Assembly (NCBI GenBank): GCA_964521255.1
Contig: CAZFRM010000019.1
Coordinates: 20,100-84,099 of the forward strand
Source: ZC4RG29 sp964521255
GTDB lineage: Bacteria > Bacteroidota > Bacteroidia > Cytophagales > Cyclobacteriaceae
Reading direction: 5' to 3'
DNA length: 64,000 nucleotides
The notes under the pieces are model-generated. The model saw only the letters and a list, made by a program, of their open reading frames with translations, ran no database searches and was not told where the DNA came from. Below, in pieces: positions 25,264-35,675 of the stretch; within the stretch, counting starts at the first letter, position 1; every line of letters begins with the position of its first letter. Made by a program: the position numbers and the translations under genes.

Positions 25264-28245
25264 ATGTACCGGATAGTTTCTGTTGTTGTTCTTTTTGTGG
25301 GGTGGATAAATGTGGGTATTTCGCAGAACTTACACTCCATCCGCAATTTCACTGCTATTGACGGTTTGCCGCAGTCGCAAGTTCAAGGTATTGTAGAAGA
25401 CGAAAACGGCTACCTGTGGTTGGGAACACAAGGTGGTGGGCTTACGCGCTTCGATGGGCGTCAATTTAAAGTCTATACCACCCTTGACGGTCTTGTTTCC
25501 AATTTTGTCTATGGCGTTCGCATAGATAGCGATAAAAATCTCTGGATTCTTCATCCCCGTGGTCTTACAAAATTTGACGGACTTAAGTTTACAAAGTTCC
25601 TTGATCTTGGATCGTTATACCTCACCAAGAATTTTCAGCGAATGTTTATTAAAGAGAAAACGGTATACGTGCTTTCTGGAGAAGGTCTTACAAAAATTAA
25701 AAATGATTCTGTTTACTATGAAGATAAACCAATTACAGGACAGAAGATATTGCTCGCTTTCCAGGCGCCTTCAGGCGAGTTATGTTTTTACCTGGATAAC
25801 AATGAGTTTTTAATTTATACCGAAGATGAACAGTTTACCATTCCCGCTAGTGACGAAGGAAAATTATTCAATCCCTTTTGGCATAATGATGAACTATGGA
25901 TTCGATCAGAAAAAGAAATACACCGCCTCAATTTTAAAGAAAAGAAACTTGAGAAAGTACCTGAACGGGTAGATCATTTCGTATTGCGGTATGATAACAA
26001 AAAAAATTTTTATTGGACCCGGGATTTAGATAATTTATATAAAGAGACCCTTGAGGGTACCCGTTTAAAAATAGACACGATTCTAAAAGAAGTTTCTGTA
26101 AGTCAGATATTGCCTGACTCGGAAGGAAACGTGTGGTTTGCGTCAGACGGAAGAGGATTGTTCAAATATCACTTGCAGGATTTTGATCGTATAAGTTCTG
26201 ATAACCTTCGGGGTGTGATGGCGGTTCATGTTGACAGGGAGGGAACAAACTGGATTGGAACCTTGACAAAAGGGTTATGGAAAATCAGAAAGGATAAAAG
26301 TTCAACCTGTTATTATTACGAGAGTGAGCCACGTCGTAATGGGATTCATGATATAGGAGAATCACCAACGGGAGTGCTATGGGTAGCTACAGGAAACGGA
26401 CTGGGCAGATATAAAAAAGAAGCTGATAAGTTTGAATGGTTAACAGATAAAAATGGACTTGGGTCAAATAATGTGATGAGCTTCACTTTCGATGAGAAAG
26501 GAGGAATGTGGATTGGTACGGTGAATGGCATTAATTATTTCGATGGCTCCAATTTTCAGCATTACAGCACAACCCAGGGTTTAACGAATAACATGACATG
26601 GGCTATGTCCTACCTGCCCAAATTGAAAACACTTTTTACCGCTAATGAATTTGGTCTTAACACTATAGCCAATGGTAAAGTGGGAACTGTAGATGTGCCT
26701 GAGCTTGAAAACACCATGATAATTGCACTTCATACTTATCGTGATTCACTCATGCTGGTTGGTTCTGCAGGTTCCGGAGTTTTAGTATTGGATCCTAAAA
26801 CCTATAAGAGAAAGCTTATTACACGAAAAGACGGGTTAACTTCTGACTTCGTGTATTTCGTAACAACCGACGAGGATGATAAGATATGGATAGGTACTGA
26901 AAAAGGAATCACCCGGCTTCAGCTTAATAATCAGTGGGAAATTATTGAGAACCTGCATTATGATGAAGCAAACGGCCTTAATGGAATTGAGACGAACATG
27001 GGGGCGTATTTCATTTCTAAAAAGAATAAATATTTCGGATTGGTTGACGGACTGTACGAGTTCAATGATCTCAGTAAACTGGAAGCAAAATCTTTTGATT
27101 TACATTTAACAGATGTTGAGATTTTTTACGGTGACTATTCCGCCCGTGAATTCAGTGACAGCCTTTCGGGTTTTTTTAAAATTCCGGTAACCCCAATTCT
27201 TCCTTCTGATAAAAATCATATCACCTTCCATTTTAACCGTGTTGATAAACGATATCCAAAGTCAGTTAAGTTTAAATACCTGCTTCAGAATTTTGATAAA
27301 ACATGGTCGCAGCCATCTTCCTCAACACATGTAACCTACAGCAATCTTCCTCCCGGCGACTATACATTCAAAGTAATGGCTACCAACAACCGGGGTATTT
27401 GGTCCGAAAGCACGATCGCCTACAGGTTTACAGTCAAAGCTCCTTTCTATCAAACAGCGTCGTTTATAGCAGGCCTTATCATCTTCGTTGCCGGTAGCAT
27501 AACCTTGCTCATGTACCTGCGTGTACGGCAGCGGGTAAAGAAGATGATTGAAACGGAGCGCATCCGTATGAAAGAACAGGAGAGTTTGCGCAAAGAAATT
27601 GCCAGGGACTTTCACGATGAAATGGGTAATCAGCTTACACGCATAATCAATTATGTAAGCTTGCTGAAGTTGAATGGGAACGTCAGTAGTGGCGGTGTTA
27701 ATGGGAATGATGGAAACGGCCATCACTATCATCATTACGATCTGTATTCAAAAGTTGAAGAGTCGGCAAAAGTGTTATATACCGGTACACGGGATTTCAT
27801 TTGGTCCATTGACCCTGTGAACGATGAACTTTCAAAGCTTTTCGTGCATATCCGCGATTTTGGAGAAAAGCTGTTTGAAGAGAAGAATATAAACTTCCGT
27901 GCTTATGATGAAGTTAAAGAGAAAGTGAAACTGCCGCATGGTTTTAGTCGTGAAGCCAACCTTATCTTTAAAGAGGCCATGACTAATGCTTTTAAATATA
28001 GCCAGGCAAAGAATGTTACCTTTTCATTAAGAAGAATAGAAAACCGATATGAATTGGTTTTTGAAGACGATGGTATAGGCTTTTGTACCGATCAAATAGA
28101 AAAATCAAACGGTCTTAAAAATATTCGTGAAAGGGCAGACAGAGTGGGCGCTGTTTTACGTATACACAGTGAAAAACATCGCGGAACCCGCATCACGCTC
28201 GATTTCATGATAACTAAAAAATTCAAGTATGGCCATGCCCTTTAA
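25264..28245 (+). CDS. Two-component sensor histidine kinase with ligand-binding propeller and Y_Y_Y domain
   Basis: A 993-residue membrane sensor. The signal peptide covers about 1-20. Periplasmic propeller repeats of the two-component regulator type cover about 30-640 (IVEDENGYLWLGTQGGGLTRF, FTFDEKGGMWIGTVNGINYF). A Y_Y_Y domain at about 655-735 (YSNLPPGDYTFKVMATNNRG) and one membrane helix at about 742-762 follow. The cytoplasmic part is HisKA_3-like with phospho-acceptor DFHDEMGNQLTRI (about 786-798) and an ATPase with EDDGIGF and GLKNIRERA. It overlaps its response regulator gene by 17 bases. It probably senses a nutrient for the Sus-type locus downstream; that link is inferred. Confidence 0.93.
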   Translation: MYRIVSVVVLFVGWINVGISQNLHSIRNFTAIDGLPQSQVQGIVEDENGYLWLGTQGGGLTRFDGRQFKVYTTLDGLVSNFVYGVRIDSDKNLWILHPRGLTKFDGLKFTKFLDLGSLYLTKNFQRMFIKEKTVYVLSGEGLTKIKNDSVYYEDKPITGQKILLAFQAPSGELCFYLDNNEFLIYTEDEQFTIPASDEGKLFNPFWHNDELWIRSEKEIHRLNFKEKKLEKVPERVDHFVLRYDNKKNFYWTRDLDNLYKETLEGTRLKIDTILKEVSVSQILPDSEGNVWFASDGRGLFKYHLQDFDRISSDNLRGVMAVHVDREGTNWIGTLTKGLWKIRKDKSSTCYYYESEPRRNGIHDIGESPTGVLWVATGNGLGRYKKEADKFEWLTDKNGLGSNNVMSFTFDEKGGMWIGTVNGINYFDGSNFQHYSTTQGLTNNMTWAMSYLPKLKTLFTANEFGLNTIANGKVGTVDVPELENTMIIALHTYRDSLMLVGSAGSGVLVLDPKTYKRKLITRKDGLTSDFVYFVTTDEDDKIWIGTEKGITRLQLNNQWEIIENLHYDEANGLNGIETNMGAYFISKKNKYFGLVDGLYEFNDLSKLEAKSFDLHLTDVEIFYGDYSAREFSDSLSGFFKIPVTPILPSDKNHITFHFNRVDKRYPKSVKFKYLLQNFDKTWSQPSSSTHVTYSNLPPGDYTFKVMATNNRGIWSESTIAYRFTVKAPFYQTASFIAGLIIFVAGSITLLMYLRVRQRVKKMIETERIRMKEQESLRKEIARDFHDEMGNQLTRIINYVSLLKLNGNVSSGGVNGNDGNGHHYHHYDLYSKVEESAKVLYTGTRDFIWSIDPVNDELSKLFVHIRDFGEKLFEEKNINFRAYDEVKEKVKLPHGFSREANLIFKEAMTNAFKYSQAKNVTFSLRRIENRYELVFEDDGIGFCTDQIEKSNGLKNIRERADRVGAVLRIHSEKHRGTRITLDFMITKKFKYGHAL

Positions 28246-28861
28246 AAAACGTGTTCTGATTGTAGAAGATGATCAGGAGATAAGAAACAGCTTTTCATTG
28301 ATTGTGAATAGTTCGCAGAAATTCGCAGTTGTAAATGCCTATGGTTCCTGCGAGGATGCCATAAGCAACATTAATCGTGATAAGCCTGAAATTGTGCTAA
28401 TGGATATTGAATTGCCAGGCATGAATGGGATTCAGGGAGCGAAATATATTAAAGAGAAGTATCCTCATACGGAAGTTATAATGGTTTCCGTTTATGAGGA
28501 TAGTGAGCTTGTATTTGAAGCATTAAAAGCCGGCGCTTCGGGGTACATCACCAAAAGCGCTAACTATTTAGAATTATTAACTGCACTAGAAGAAATAACG
28601 AAAGGAGGAGCACCCATGAGCAGCCGCATTGCCCGAATGGTTATTGACAATTTTCATGTCAATCCCAATTCACCACTTACAAAAAGAGAAACTGAGATCC
28701 TCCAGCTTATTGCGGAAGGTAAAACCTATACACAGATATCAGAAGACCTCTTCATAAGTAAAGAGACTGCCAAGACGCACATTAAAAATATTTATTCAAA
28801 GCTTCAGGTGAACAGTAAATCAGAAGCCATTGCCAAGGCTAATCTTGAAAAACTTATTTGA
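28229..28861 (+). CDS. NarL/LuxR-type response regulator
   Basis: A 210-residue regulator with a receiver domain at about 5-120. The acidic pocket is VEDDQE, the phosphorylation Asp is in VLMDIELPG (about 60), and a Lys lies in TKSAN. A LuxR helix-turn-helix covers about 145-205 (LTKRETEILQLIAEGKTYTQI, then SKETAKTHIKNIYSKLQV). It overlaps the kinase gene and is its cognate partner. Confidence 0.95.
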   Translation: MAMPFKKRVLIVEDDQEIRNSFSLIVNSSQKFAVVNAYGSCEDAISNINRDKPEIVLMDIELPGMNGIQGAKYIKEKYPHTEVIMVSVYEDSELVFEALKAGASGYITKSANYLELLTALEEITKGGAPMSSRIARMVIDNFHVNPNSPLTKRETEILQLIAEGKTYTQISEDLFISKETAKTHIKNIYSKLQVNSKSEAIAKANLEKLI

Positions 28862-29287
28862 ATAAAAATCTTCTGCATGCAGAGGATTTGAACATCAAGT
28901 GTCATTAACACTTACCGCTTCAAGCGTACGTTTCAGCGTCTTTACTTTCTGTCGGTCGTTGTGATTCTGATTTTTGACAGTACAATTCTCTTAATTCGTC
29001 TGACAGGTTTACCATAAACTTGGGTGAGGATGGATAAATCTTCATAAGTCGTGACCAATCTCTTGTAAATCTTAATTTATAAAAGTTAATATAGAGGTAA
29101 ATTAATGTTCATGGTGGTGAGGATATTCAAATCTATATTGCGGCGCTTTTAAGAATTTTTTTAAATCAACCGTATTGGGTGATTGAAAATCAGGAATTCA
29201 TTTGAAACTTTACAAGATAATCCTTCATCTACACGAGTAGAAAATTTCTTCATAAGTTTAGGTTAATGAAAAGTTTAAGAAGGATTC

Positions 29288-29317
29288 AGGCCCTCCAGGC
29301 GGGAGGGCCTTTTTATT
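29288..29317 (+). terminator. Rho-independent terminator
   Basis: AGGCCCTCC / GGAGGGCCT stem with a 5-base loop followed by TTTTATTT. It would end transcription entering from the two-component operon about 430 bases upstream. Confidence 0.85.
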
Positions 29318-29376
29318 TGCAATAACTTAACCATTTACTAATGGCCGTTAGCCGAAGCGTTAATAGGCATTATGTA

Positions 29377-29470
29377 GCAATGTCGTTTAGTTAAGCTTTT
29401 CTTTTTAATTAGCCTCATCCAACTTCTCCGAAGGAGAGGAGCTTAGGGAAGCTTAACTAAACGACATTGC
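29377..29470. repeat. 94-bp hairpin element with 22-bp perfect terminal inverted repeats
   Basis: Arms at 29377-29398 and 29449-29470 (outer end GCAATGTCGTTTAG) are perfect complements. The middle contains GCCTCATCC and a CTTCTCCGAAGGAGAGG mini-hairpin, shared with elements at 3417-3532 and 62566-62713, although the arms are unrelated in sequence. Confidence 0.85.
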
Positions 29471-29637
29471 ATAGTCTGATCGTATCCAAATACTAACTAA
29501 CCCAATTAGGGTTATCAATACGCCCTCCAAAATACCAAGTGCTTAGTCATTCTTTTGCGTCACTCTTTTGAGAGTTTTAGGGTAACATCCTAATGAGCAT
29601 TAGGGTGGAGTTATTTTTTTAAACAAATCCTAAACGT

Positions 29638-32600
29638 ATGAGGAAGATTTTACTATTCGGTTTTCTTTCTGCCATGGTTATAGGCCATGCGTTAGCCCAG
29701 GATCGGATCGTTAGCGGTAAGGTTACAGCATTGGAAGACAGGTCACCTCTTCCGGGCGTAAACGTGGTATTAAAAGGTACTTCTACCGGAACAGTGACAA
29801 ACATTTCCGGTGATTATCAATTGCAGGTTCCATCATCCGGAGGGACATTGGTTTTCTCATTCATTGGCCTTCAATCACAGGAAATTGAAATTGGCGAACG
29901 TTCCGTTGTTAATGTAAGCATGGACCAGGACATTCAGCAACTGGGTGAAGTAGTTGTTACCGGCCTCGGTGTTGAACGTGAAAAAAAAGCGCTCGGTTAT
30001 TCCGTTCAGGAAGTGAAGGGCAGTGAGTTAACAAAAACGCGCCAGACAAATGTTCTGAGCTCACTTCAGGGTAAAGTTGCCGGTGCGCAAATCACCTCGT
30101 CTGGCGGAGGTTTGGGAAGTTCTTCAAGGGTTATCCTGCGAGGACCAACTTCTTTACTTGGAAATAATCAGGCCCTTTTCATCGTGGATGGAATTCCAAT
30201 CAACAATGGATCTGCTGTAAATGCTCAGGCTTCCGGTAATATTTACGATAACATCGTGGATGGCGGTAACCGGGCGAATGACATTAACCCGGAGGACATT
30301 GAGTCTGTTTCTGTTTTGAAAGGGGCAGCAGCAGCAGCGCTTTATGGTTCACGCGCAGCAAACGGTGTCATCATTATCACAACTAAGAAAGGCATGGCCC
30401 AAGGTGCAAAGAAAACGGAAGTGACCTTAAACTCATCCTACCTATGGTCTCAGGTCTATGTGTTGCCGAGGTTACAAAACCGTTTTGGACAAGGACAGTT
30501 TGGTGATAACCAGGGTTACCTGAATGATCAGGAAAGCTGGGGTGATCATTTTGATGGCTCCCTTCGTCCTTTCGGGGCTATTGTTAACAATCAACAACAA
30601 TACAAGCCCTATGTGGGCCAGCCTGACAACATTAAAGATTTTTATGACATAGGAAAAACATTTCAAAATTCTATCTCACTCCAGGGTGGTGCAGATAAAA
30701 CATCCTACTACATGTCTTTTACAGACCTGGCACAAACCGGAGTTATTCCTTCAACGGACTATCACCGGAACAATTTTACTTTGAATGGAAGTGCAAAGCT
30801 GACAAACAAAATCACCACACAGGCTTCAGTCAACTATGTGAAGATTAAAGCAAACCTTCCGCAAGTCGGGCAGGCCAATCAGGCGATTACACAAATACTG
30901 AATATGCCGCGTGACTATAGCTATGTGGATATGAAAGATTTAAACAATCCTTTCAATACCCCTGATGGTTTTTTCACACCCTTTGCAGTTAATCCATACT
31001 ACACGCTGAAGCATGATTACAGTCACCAGGATATGAATCGTGTTTATGGTAATTTTCAGATCACCTATGACCCACTGGAGTGGCTATCGGCTACTGCCCG
31101 CGTTGGAACGGACGCTATTAGTGATGATAGAAATACCTTTCATGATATAGTGGTGTATAACAATCCGGATGGGCCTAACTATCAAAAAGCTTCCAACTTC
31201 GATGGAGAATACACGGAACAGAATCTGGGCTCCCGCGAAATCAATGCAGACTTTATAGTCACCATGCGCAAAACACTGAGTGAAAAAATACAGGCTAACT
31301 GGCTGGTGGGTTATAATTTTAATCAGCGCACCGGCAAGCTTTTGCAAACCACTGCGCCTAACCTTACCATTCCGGGTTTTGATAATCTTGCGAATGTTAA
31401 TGGCAACTATGCGTCAGTCGGAACGATTGGAGAGCGCAGATTATTTGGTGTGTATACTTCCCTTGATCTCAGCTACAACGGCTATTTGTTTTTAGGAGCA
31501 ACCTTCCGCCAGGACTGGTCTTCAACCTTGCCGAAAGAAAATAATTCTTTTGGTTACCCCAGCGTCAATTTAGGATTTGTAATCACAGACGCTTTGGAGA
31601 TGACCAGCAACTTCCTGTCTTATGCCAAAGTTCGTGCGAGCTATGCGCAGGTAGGAAATGATGCCAATCCCTATCTTATCAACTCCGTTTTCACACAACC
31701 ATTGGGCGGTACGTATGACTTTCCATCCGGAAACTTTACCGTAATTGACTTTCCCTTCAACAACGGTCAGTTTACTGTTCCCGGATTTACCGATAATAAC
31801 ACCATTGGCAACCCGGGATTGCAGCCGGAGATCACAAAATCATATGAGTTTGGTCTGGAACTTAAACTTCTCCAGGGACGGGTGAATCTTGATGTGGCAT
31901 ATTACAACAGCCTCTCAGAGTCACAAATTCTTAATGCAACAATTGCACCTTCATCAGGCTATCGCTCCCAGGTAATTAATGTCGGATCGATCTCTAATAA
32001 AGGTGTCGAAGTTACATTGGGCGGAACAATTCTCTCCATCGGAGATTTCAAATGGGACATGACTTTAAATTTCGCTAAAAATGTCAACCGTGTTGAAGAG
32101 CTGAATGCAGGCGCCACTGAAATTCCTTTGCGGGCTCAGGATCTTACCCCGGGTTTGAAAATTGTTAAAGGAAAACCGTATGGAATGTTTGAAGCGACAA
32201 CGGTATGGAGAACGCCGCAGGGACAAATTATCGTAGGTGACAATGGATTACCGCTTGACGACCCTAACCCCGTTTACCGTGGAAGCATTCAACCGGATTG
32301 GACCGGAGGGCTTGTGTCATCCTTATCGTATAAAGGCATCAGCCTGTCCGTAACATTTGATACAAGGCAGGGAGGAAATGTTGTGTCTTCAACACTGGCG
32401 CAATTATACTTCAACGGACAAATTGAGGAAACAGCTTTCAACGATCGTGAAGAATGGATCGTACCAAATTCTGTCGTTCAGGTTGATACGGATGAAGGTG
32501 GGAATGCTATTTACGGTCCGAACACTACGCCCATTACCATGTATGATAACACGTACCGGGATTATTGGTCTAATATACAAGGCGGAACCAGGAATGAAGA

Positions 32601-32880
32601 AGTGTTGGTTAGTGCATCATACATTAAGCTGAGGGAGCTATCCATCAATTATTCCTTACCAAAATCGTTATTGTCAAGAACTCCATTCGGTGATATTACC
32701 CTGGGCGCTATTGGCCGTAACCTCTGGTTGCATTCAGGAAAGAACAATCACGTGATCGATCCGGAAGCCAATGCTTTTGGCGCCGGTAATATGCCCGGCT
32801 ATACCAACCTTGCAGGTTACGAATTCTATGGCGTACCGACACAGGCATCGTATGGATTCAATTTAAGAGCAACATTTTAA
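29638..32880 (+). CDS. SusC/RagA family TonB-linked outer-membrane protein
   Basis: A 1080-residue TonB-dependent nutrient importer in the outer membrane. It has a signal peptide (about 1-20), a carboxypeptidase-like regulatory domain at about 23-100 (SPLPGVNVVLKGTSTGTVT), a TonB-box-like VVVTGLGVE at about 104, a plug domain at about 110-250 ending in the SusC signature LYGSRAANGVIIITTKKG, and a large beta barrel to the C-terminal aromatic residue. The SusD partner starts 3 bases after its stop. The substrate could be a glycan or peptide. Confidence 0.95.
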   Translation: MRKILLFGFLSAMVIGHALAQDRIVSGKVTALEDRSPLPGVNVVLKGTSTGTVTNISGDYQLQVPSSGGTLVFSFIGLQSQEIEIGERSVVNVSMDQDIQQLGEVVVTGLGVEREKKALGYSVQEVKGSELTKTRQTNVLSSLQGKVAGAQITSSGGGLGSSSRVILRGPTSLLGNNQALFIVDGIPINNGSAVNAQASGNIYDNIVDGGNRANDINPEDIESVSVLKGAAAAALYGSRAANGVIIITTKKGMAQGAKKTEVTLNSSYLWSQVYVLPRLQNRFGQGQFGDNQGYLNDQESWGDHFDGSLRPFGAIVNNQQQYKPYVGQPDNIKDFYDIGKTFQNSISLQGGADKTSYYMSFTDLAQTGVIPSTDYHRNNFTLNGSAKLTNKITTQASVNYVKIKANLPQVGQANQAITQILNMPRDYSYVDMKDLNNPFNTPDGFFTPFAVNPYYTLKHDYSHQDMNRVYGNFQITYDPLEWLSATARVGTDAISDDRNTFHDIVVYNNPDGPNYQKASNFDGEYTEQNLGSREINADFIVTMRKTLSEKIQANWLVGYNFNQRTGKLLQTTAPNLTIPGFDNLANVNGNYASVGTIGERRLFGVYTSLDLSYNGYLFLGATFRQDWSSTLPKENNSFGYPSVNLGFVITDALEMTSNFLSYAKVRASYAQVGNDANPYLINSVFTQPLGGTYDFPSGNFTVIDFPFNNGQFTVPGFTDNNTIGNPGLQPEITKSYEFGLELKLLQGRVNLDVAYYNSLSESQILNATIAPSSGYRSQVINVGSISNKGVEVTLGGTILSIGDFKWDMTLNFAKNVNRVEELNAGATEIPLRAQDLTPGLKIVKGKPYGMFEATTVWRTPQGQIIVGDNGLPLDDPNPVYRGSIQPDWTGGLVSSLSYKGISLSVTFDTRQGGNVVSSTLAQLYFNGQIEETAFNDREEWIVPNSVVQVDTDEGGNAIYGPNTTPITMYDNTYRDYWSNIQGGTRNEEVLVSASYIKLRELSINYSLPKSLLSRTPFGDITLGAIGRNLWLHSGKNNHVIDPEANAFGAGNMPGYTNLAGYEFYGVPTQASYGFNLRATF

Positions 32881-32883
32881 ATT

Positions 32884-34320
32884 ATGAAGGGTATGAAATT
32901 ACAACGAATAATATTTGGACTAATCGTGCTGGCAGGTGTATGCTCCAGTGGATGTGACGATATGTTGGATATAAATACAGATCCAAATAATCCTGCAGAA
33001 TCAACACCCCAGCTCACTTTACCCGTGGGCCAGGTGGGATTGGCAACCACTATCGAATCGAGCTATAATATCCTGGGAAGCATGCTTGCCCAATACTGGA
33101 CTACAGGCCCAACAGCCCCTCAGTATGATTTCATTGATAAGTATAACATCCGCACAACCGATTTTGATACGCAATGGATATTTATTTATTCATCTGTGCT
33201 CTCCGACCTTGAGTTTGTGAAGCGGTACGGGATAGACAACGATCAGCCTAATTACGCTGCAATAGCGCAGCTTCTTCAGGCATACACCTTTCAAATCCTT
33301 GTTGATCTGTATGATAAAATTCCATACACAGACGCTTTGAAGGGTAAGGAGGGTATGGTATCCCCGGTATTTGAAGATGGTAGCGCCGTTTACGATGATC
33401 TTATTGTTAAGATTGATGAAGCGTTGGGCTGGCTGGATTTTTCCGCTGCCGCTATAACACCCGGCAATGATGATCTTATCTATGGCGGTGATATGGGGTT
33501 GTGGCGGAAATTTGGAAACACCCTTAAGCTGAAAATATACATACGTCAGGCCCTGGTGCGTCCGAATGTATCACAAGCAGGTATAGCATCACTCTATGCC
33601 AGCGGTGCGGAATTCCTGTCGCCGGGAGAAGATGCATCTGTCGGGTTCAGTGCAAATGTGCATAATGAAAATTCCCTTTGGCAGGAATTGAATCAAACAT
33701 CGTTTGAGAACATTGTTGCCAGCAACACCTCACTCGATGAATTAAAAGCTGTAGGTGATTCAAGGCTTGATGGTTTTTATGATCCATCTCCAGATAATGA
33801 CCAGTACGTTGGATTGGTACAGGGAATAGGTACACAGGATGGTGGTCAGTTTAATGACTATGCGCGTCCTGACAATACAACGATCATTAACAGGACTGCC
33901 CACGTATATCTCATGACCGGATATGAAAGTTTATTTATGCAGGCAGAGGCTGCGGCGCGCGGTTGGAGCAGTGAAGATGATAAAGACTTGTATGACGATG
34001 CAGTGTCAGCTTCATTTGCTTTTTGGGGTGATGATGCATCAGGATTTATTAACACCGGAGCGGTTTATGAATATGATGGTGAATTGGAAACCATCTTCTA
34101 TCAAAAATGGCTTGCCTTCAATGGTAAGCAAGGCCTTGAGGGTTGGATAGAATGGAGAAGAACCGGTGTACCCGAGCTGCCGGTATCGGTTCAGGGTCAA
34201 CCTTTGCCAAACAAATATCCCTTACGTTTGATATGGCCCATTACAGAACGTTCGGCTAATCCAAATGTTCCCCAGATCACTTCAGTCGATACCCCGGTTT
34301 GGTGGGATACGACATTGTAA
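32884..34320 (+). CDS. SusD/RagB family nutrient-binding outer-membrane lipoprotein (SusD-like_2 type)
   Basis: A 478-residue surface lipoprotein that caps the SusC barrel. The second ATG at 32896 gives a compact lipoprotein signal; the lipidated Cys is in VCSSGCDDMLDINTDPN, typical of the family. Helical TPR-like regions follow, with YDKIPYTDALKGKEG, LWRKFGNTLKLKIYIRQALV and TGYESLFMQAEAAARGW characteristic of the SusD-like_2 branch. Lack of glycan enzymes nearby leaves the ligand open. Confidence 0.93.
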   Translation: MKGMKLQRIIFGLIVLAGVCSSGCDDMLDINTDPNNPAESTPQLTLPVGQVGLATTIESSYNILGSMLAQYWTTGPTAPQYDFIDKYNIRTTDFDTQWIFIYSSVLSDLEFVKRYGIDNDQPNYAAIAQLLQAYTFQILVDLYDKIPYTDALKGKEGMVSPVFEDGSAVYDDLIVKIDEALGWLDFSAAAITPGNDDLIYGGDMGLWRKFGNTLKLKIYIRQALVRPNVSQAGIASLYASGAEFLSPGEDASVGFSANVHNENSLWQELNQTSFENIVASNTSLDELKAVGDSRLDGFYDPSPDNDQYVGLVQGIGTQDGGQFNDYARPDNTTIINRTAHVYLMTGYESLFMQAEAAARGWSSEDDKDLYDDAVSASFAFWGDDASGFINTGAVYEYDGELETIFYQKWLAFNGKQGLEGWIEWRRTGVPELPVSVQGQPLPNKYPLRLIWPITERSANPNVPQITSVDTPVWWDTTL

Positions 34321-34339
34321 AATTTAAAAGACAGATAGA

Positions 34340-35014
34340 ATGTTTATGAAAGCATCAATAAAAATATTTTATGCAATACTATTTGCCTGCGCAATAAGCG
34401 CCTGCGAGCGGGATTTGGAATCGGAAGGACTCACGGAAGGACTCATTCGTTACCCATCCATTACATTAAATGAAGGTGACGCCTATACGGTTATTGCCGG
34501 CGGCGGTACATTCGAAGACCCCGGCGCAGTTGCTCTTTTGGGTGAAGAAGACATCTCTGATGAGATTATTGTAGATGGCAATGTTGATACATCAACTCCC
34601 GGTGTATATCCTGTTAACTATACGGTTTCTGTTGAAAACGAAATTGGTGAACAGTCGACTGTAACGGAGACGCGCTTTGTTATCGTTACCTCTGAGGATA
34701 TCAGTGATGTTGATTTGTCTGGTGATTACATCGGAACGGGCTTTTCAGCTAATCCTGCTACGGTTCATGTCACTAAGCTTGCAGATGGGTGGTATAATAT
34801 ACCAGATGTACTCTCCAGTGCTAATGGTATCAATGTAAATTTTGCGCATTTGGGTGGTGATGCAATCGAGATTCCGGAACAGAGCACGCCCTTTGGAGTT
34901 GTAACGACAAATGCAGCTGGAGCAAGCGCTACGAAAACCTCAAATGGTTTTACATGGACTGTATTCATTTCATGTTGTGGAAATTTTGGACCTATAACTT
35001 TTGTGAAACAATAA
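34340..35014 (+). CDS. Surface lipoprotein with Ig-like (DUF5011) and BT_2262-like domains
   Basis: A 224-residue lipoprotein. The lipobox is ILFACAISAC with Cys at about 22. An Ig-like DUF5011 region at about 36-118 (TFEDPGAVALLGEEDISDEI, STPGVYPVNYTVSVENEIGE) precedes a C-terminal domain at about 125-224 (LSGDYIGTGFSANPATVHV) like BT_2262. Such proteins accompany SusCD pairs and are thought to help bind ligand at the surface. Confidence 0.8.
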   Translation: MFMKASIKIFYAILFACAISACERDLESEGLTEGLIRYPSITLNEGDAYTVIAGGGTFEDPGAVALLGEEDISDEIIVDGNVDTSTPGVYPVNYTVSVENEIGEQSTVTETRFVIVTSEDISDVDLSGDYIGTGFSANPATVHVTKLADGWYNIPDVLSSANGINVNFAHLGGDAIEIPEQSTPFGVVTTNAAGASATKTSNGFTWTVFISCCGNFGPITFVKQ

Positions 35015-35027
35015 AAGATAAATCCTT

Positions 35028-35534
35028 ATGAATAAGATATATGTTTTGCTGCTGGTGGGTTTTGGATTATCATCGTGCCTGACGGGTGGGTTTGACGAGA
35101 ACCCTCAACTGGATAAACAGAACAATGAATTGGCGAAAGCGCCAAAGGTCGAGGCTATTAGGGTAAATGGACAGGTTGTTGAAAGAAACCGTCTTTCCCG
35201 GCGTGTGATCGAAGCAAAGATCGGCGATGTCTTGAATTTCGATATTACGCTGATCAGCGGAAAAAATGCCAGCCTGGAAGAGTTGGAATTCTTCCGTGTG
35301 TATTATTACCTGGAGGATTTTCAGGAAGCGCCGCATCCGGTAGACCCTGATACGCAAGGGGTATATCCGCTTTCAGGTGAAGAATTCAATTTTACTTATG
35401 CCTATACTGTACCGGAAGAAGATGATGACGGATTTCACTTTGATCCGGGGTACATCATTCAGGTGTATTGCCGGGTGAAAAATTCCCTGGGCAATTACGG
35501 TTACCGGTCAGTTGAAATTCACATTGTAGAATAA
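35028..35534 (+). CDS. Small lipoprotein of the SusCD locus, unknown
   Basis: A 168-residue predicted lipoprotein (LLVGFGLSSC, Cys at about 17). It has no recognised domain; the C-terminal half looks like a beta-sandwich, with YAYTVPEEDDDGF and KNSLGNYGYRSVEIHIVE. It follows the DUF5011 lipoprotein by 13 bases and precedes a terminator, so it is the last gene of the sus-type operon. Confidence 0.78.
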   Translation: MNKIYVLLLVGFGLSSCLTGGFDENPQLDKQNNELAKAPKVEAIRVNGQVVERNRLSRRVIEAKIGDVLNFDITLISGKNASLEELEFFRVYYYLEDFQEAPHPVDPDTQGVYPLSGEEFNFTYAYTVPEEDDDGFHFDPGYIIQVYCRVKNSLGNYGYRSVEIHIVE

Positions 35535-35561
35535 TTTGAATTGAATTTAAAATTCAAACTG

Positions 35562-35598
35562 TAGCGCTAAAGAGTTGTAATCTTTAGCGCTATATATT
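35562..35598 (+). terminator. Rho-independent terminator of the sus-type operon
   Basis: TAGCGCTAAAG / CTTTAGCGCTA perfect 11-bp stem with a 9-base loop, then ATATTTTT. Confidence 0.85.
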
Positions 35599-35675
35599 TT
35601 TAATGGAAAGTTGATCCCAGGGAGATTGATGACCTTATCCTTGTGACGGCAAAGTTGAGAACGTTATAGAATAGG

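Larger units (their letters stand above)
28862..29637. other. 776-bp gene-free region before susC: terminator, hairpin element, likely regulatory leader
   Basis: I find no coding region here. It contains an imperfect hairpin just after the regulator (28865-28890), a strong terminator (29288-29317), a 94-bp inverted-repeat element (29377-29470) and a short CCTAATG/CATTAGG hairpin at 29589-29604, 34 bases before susC. The susC promoter is probably in the last 150 bases, but no convincing TAnnTTTG box was found. Confidence 0.6.
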
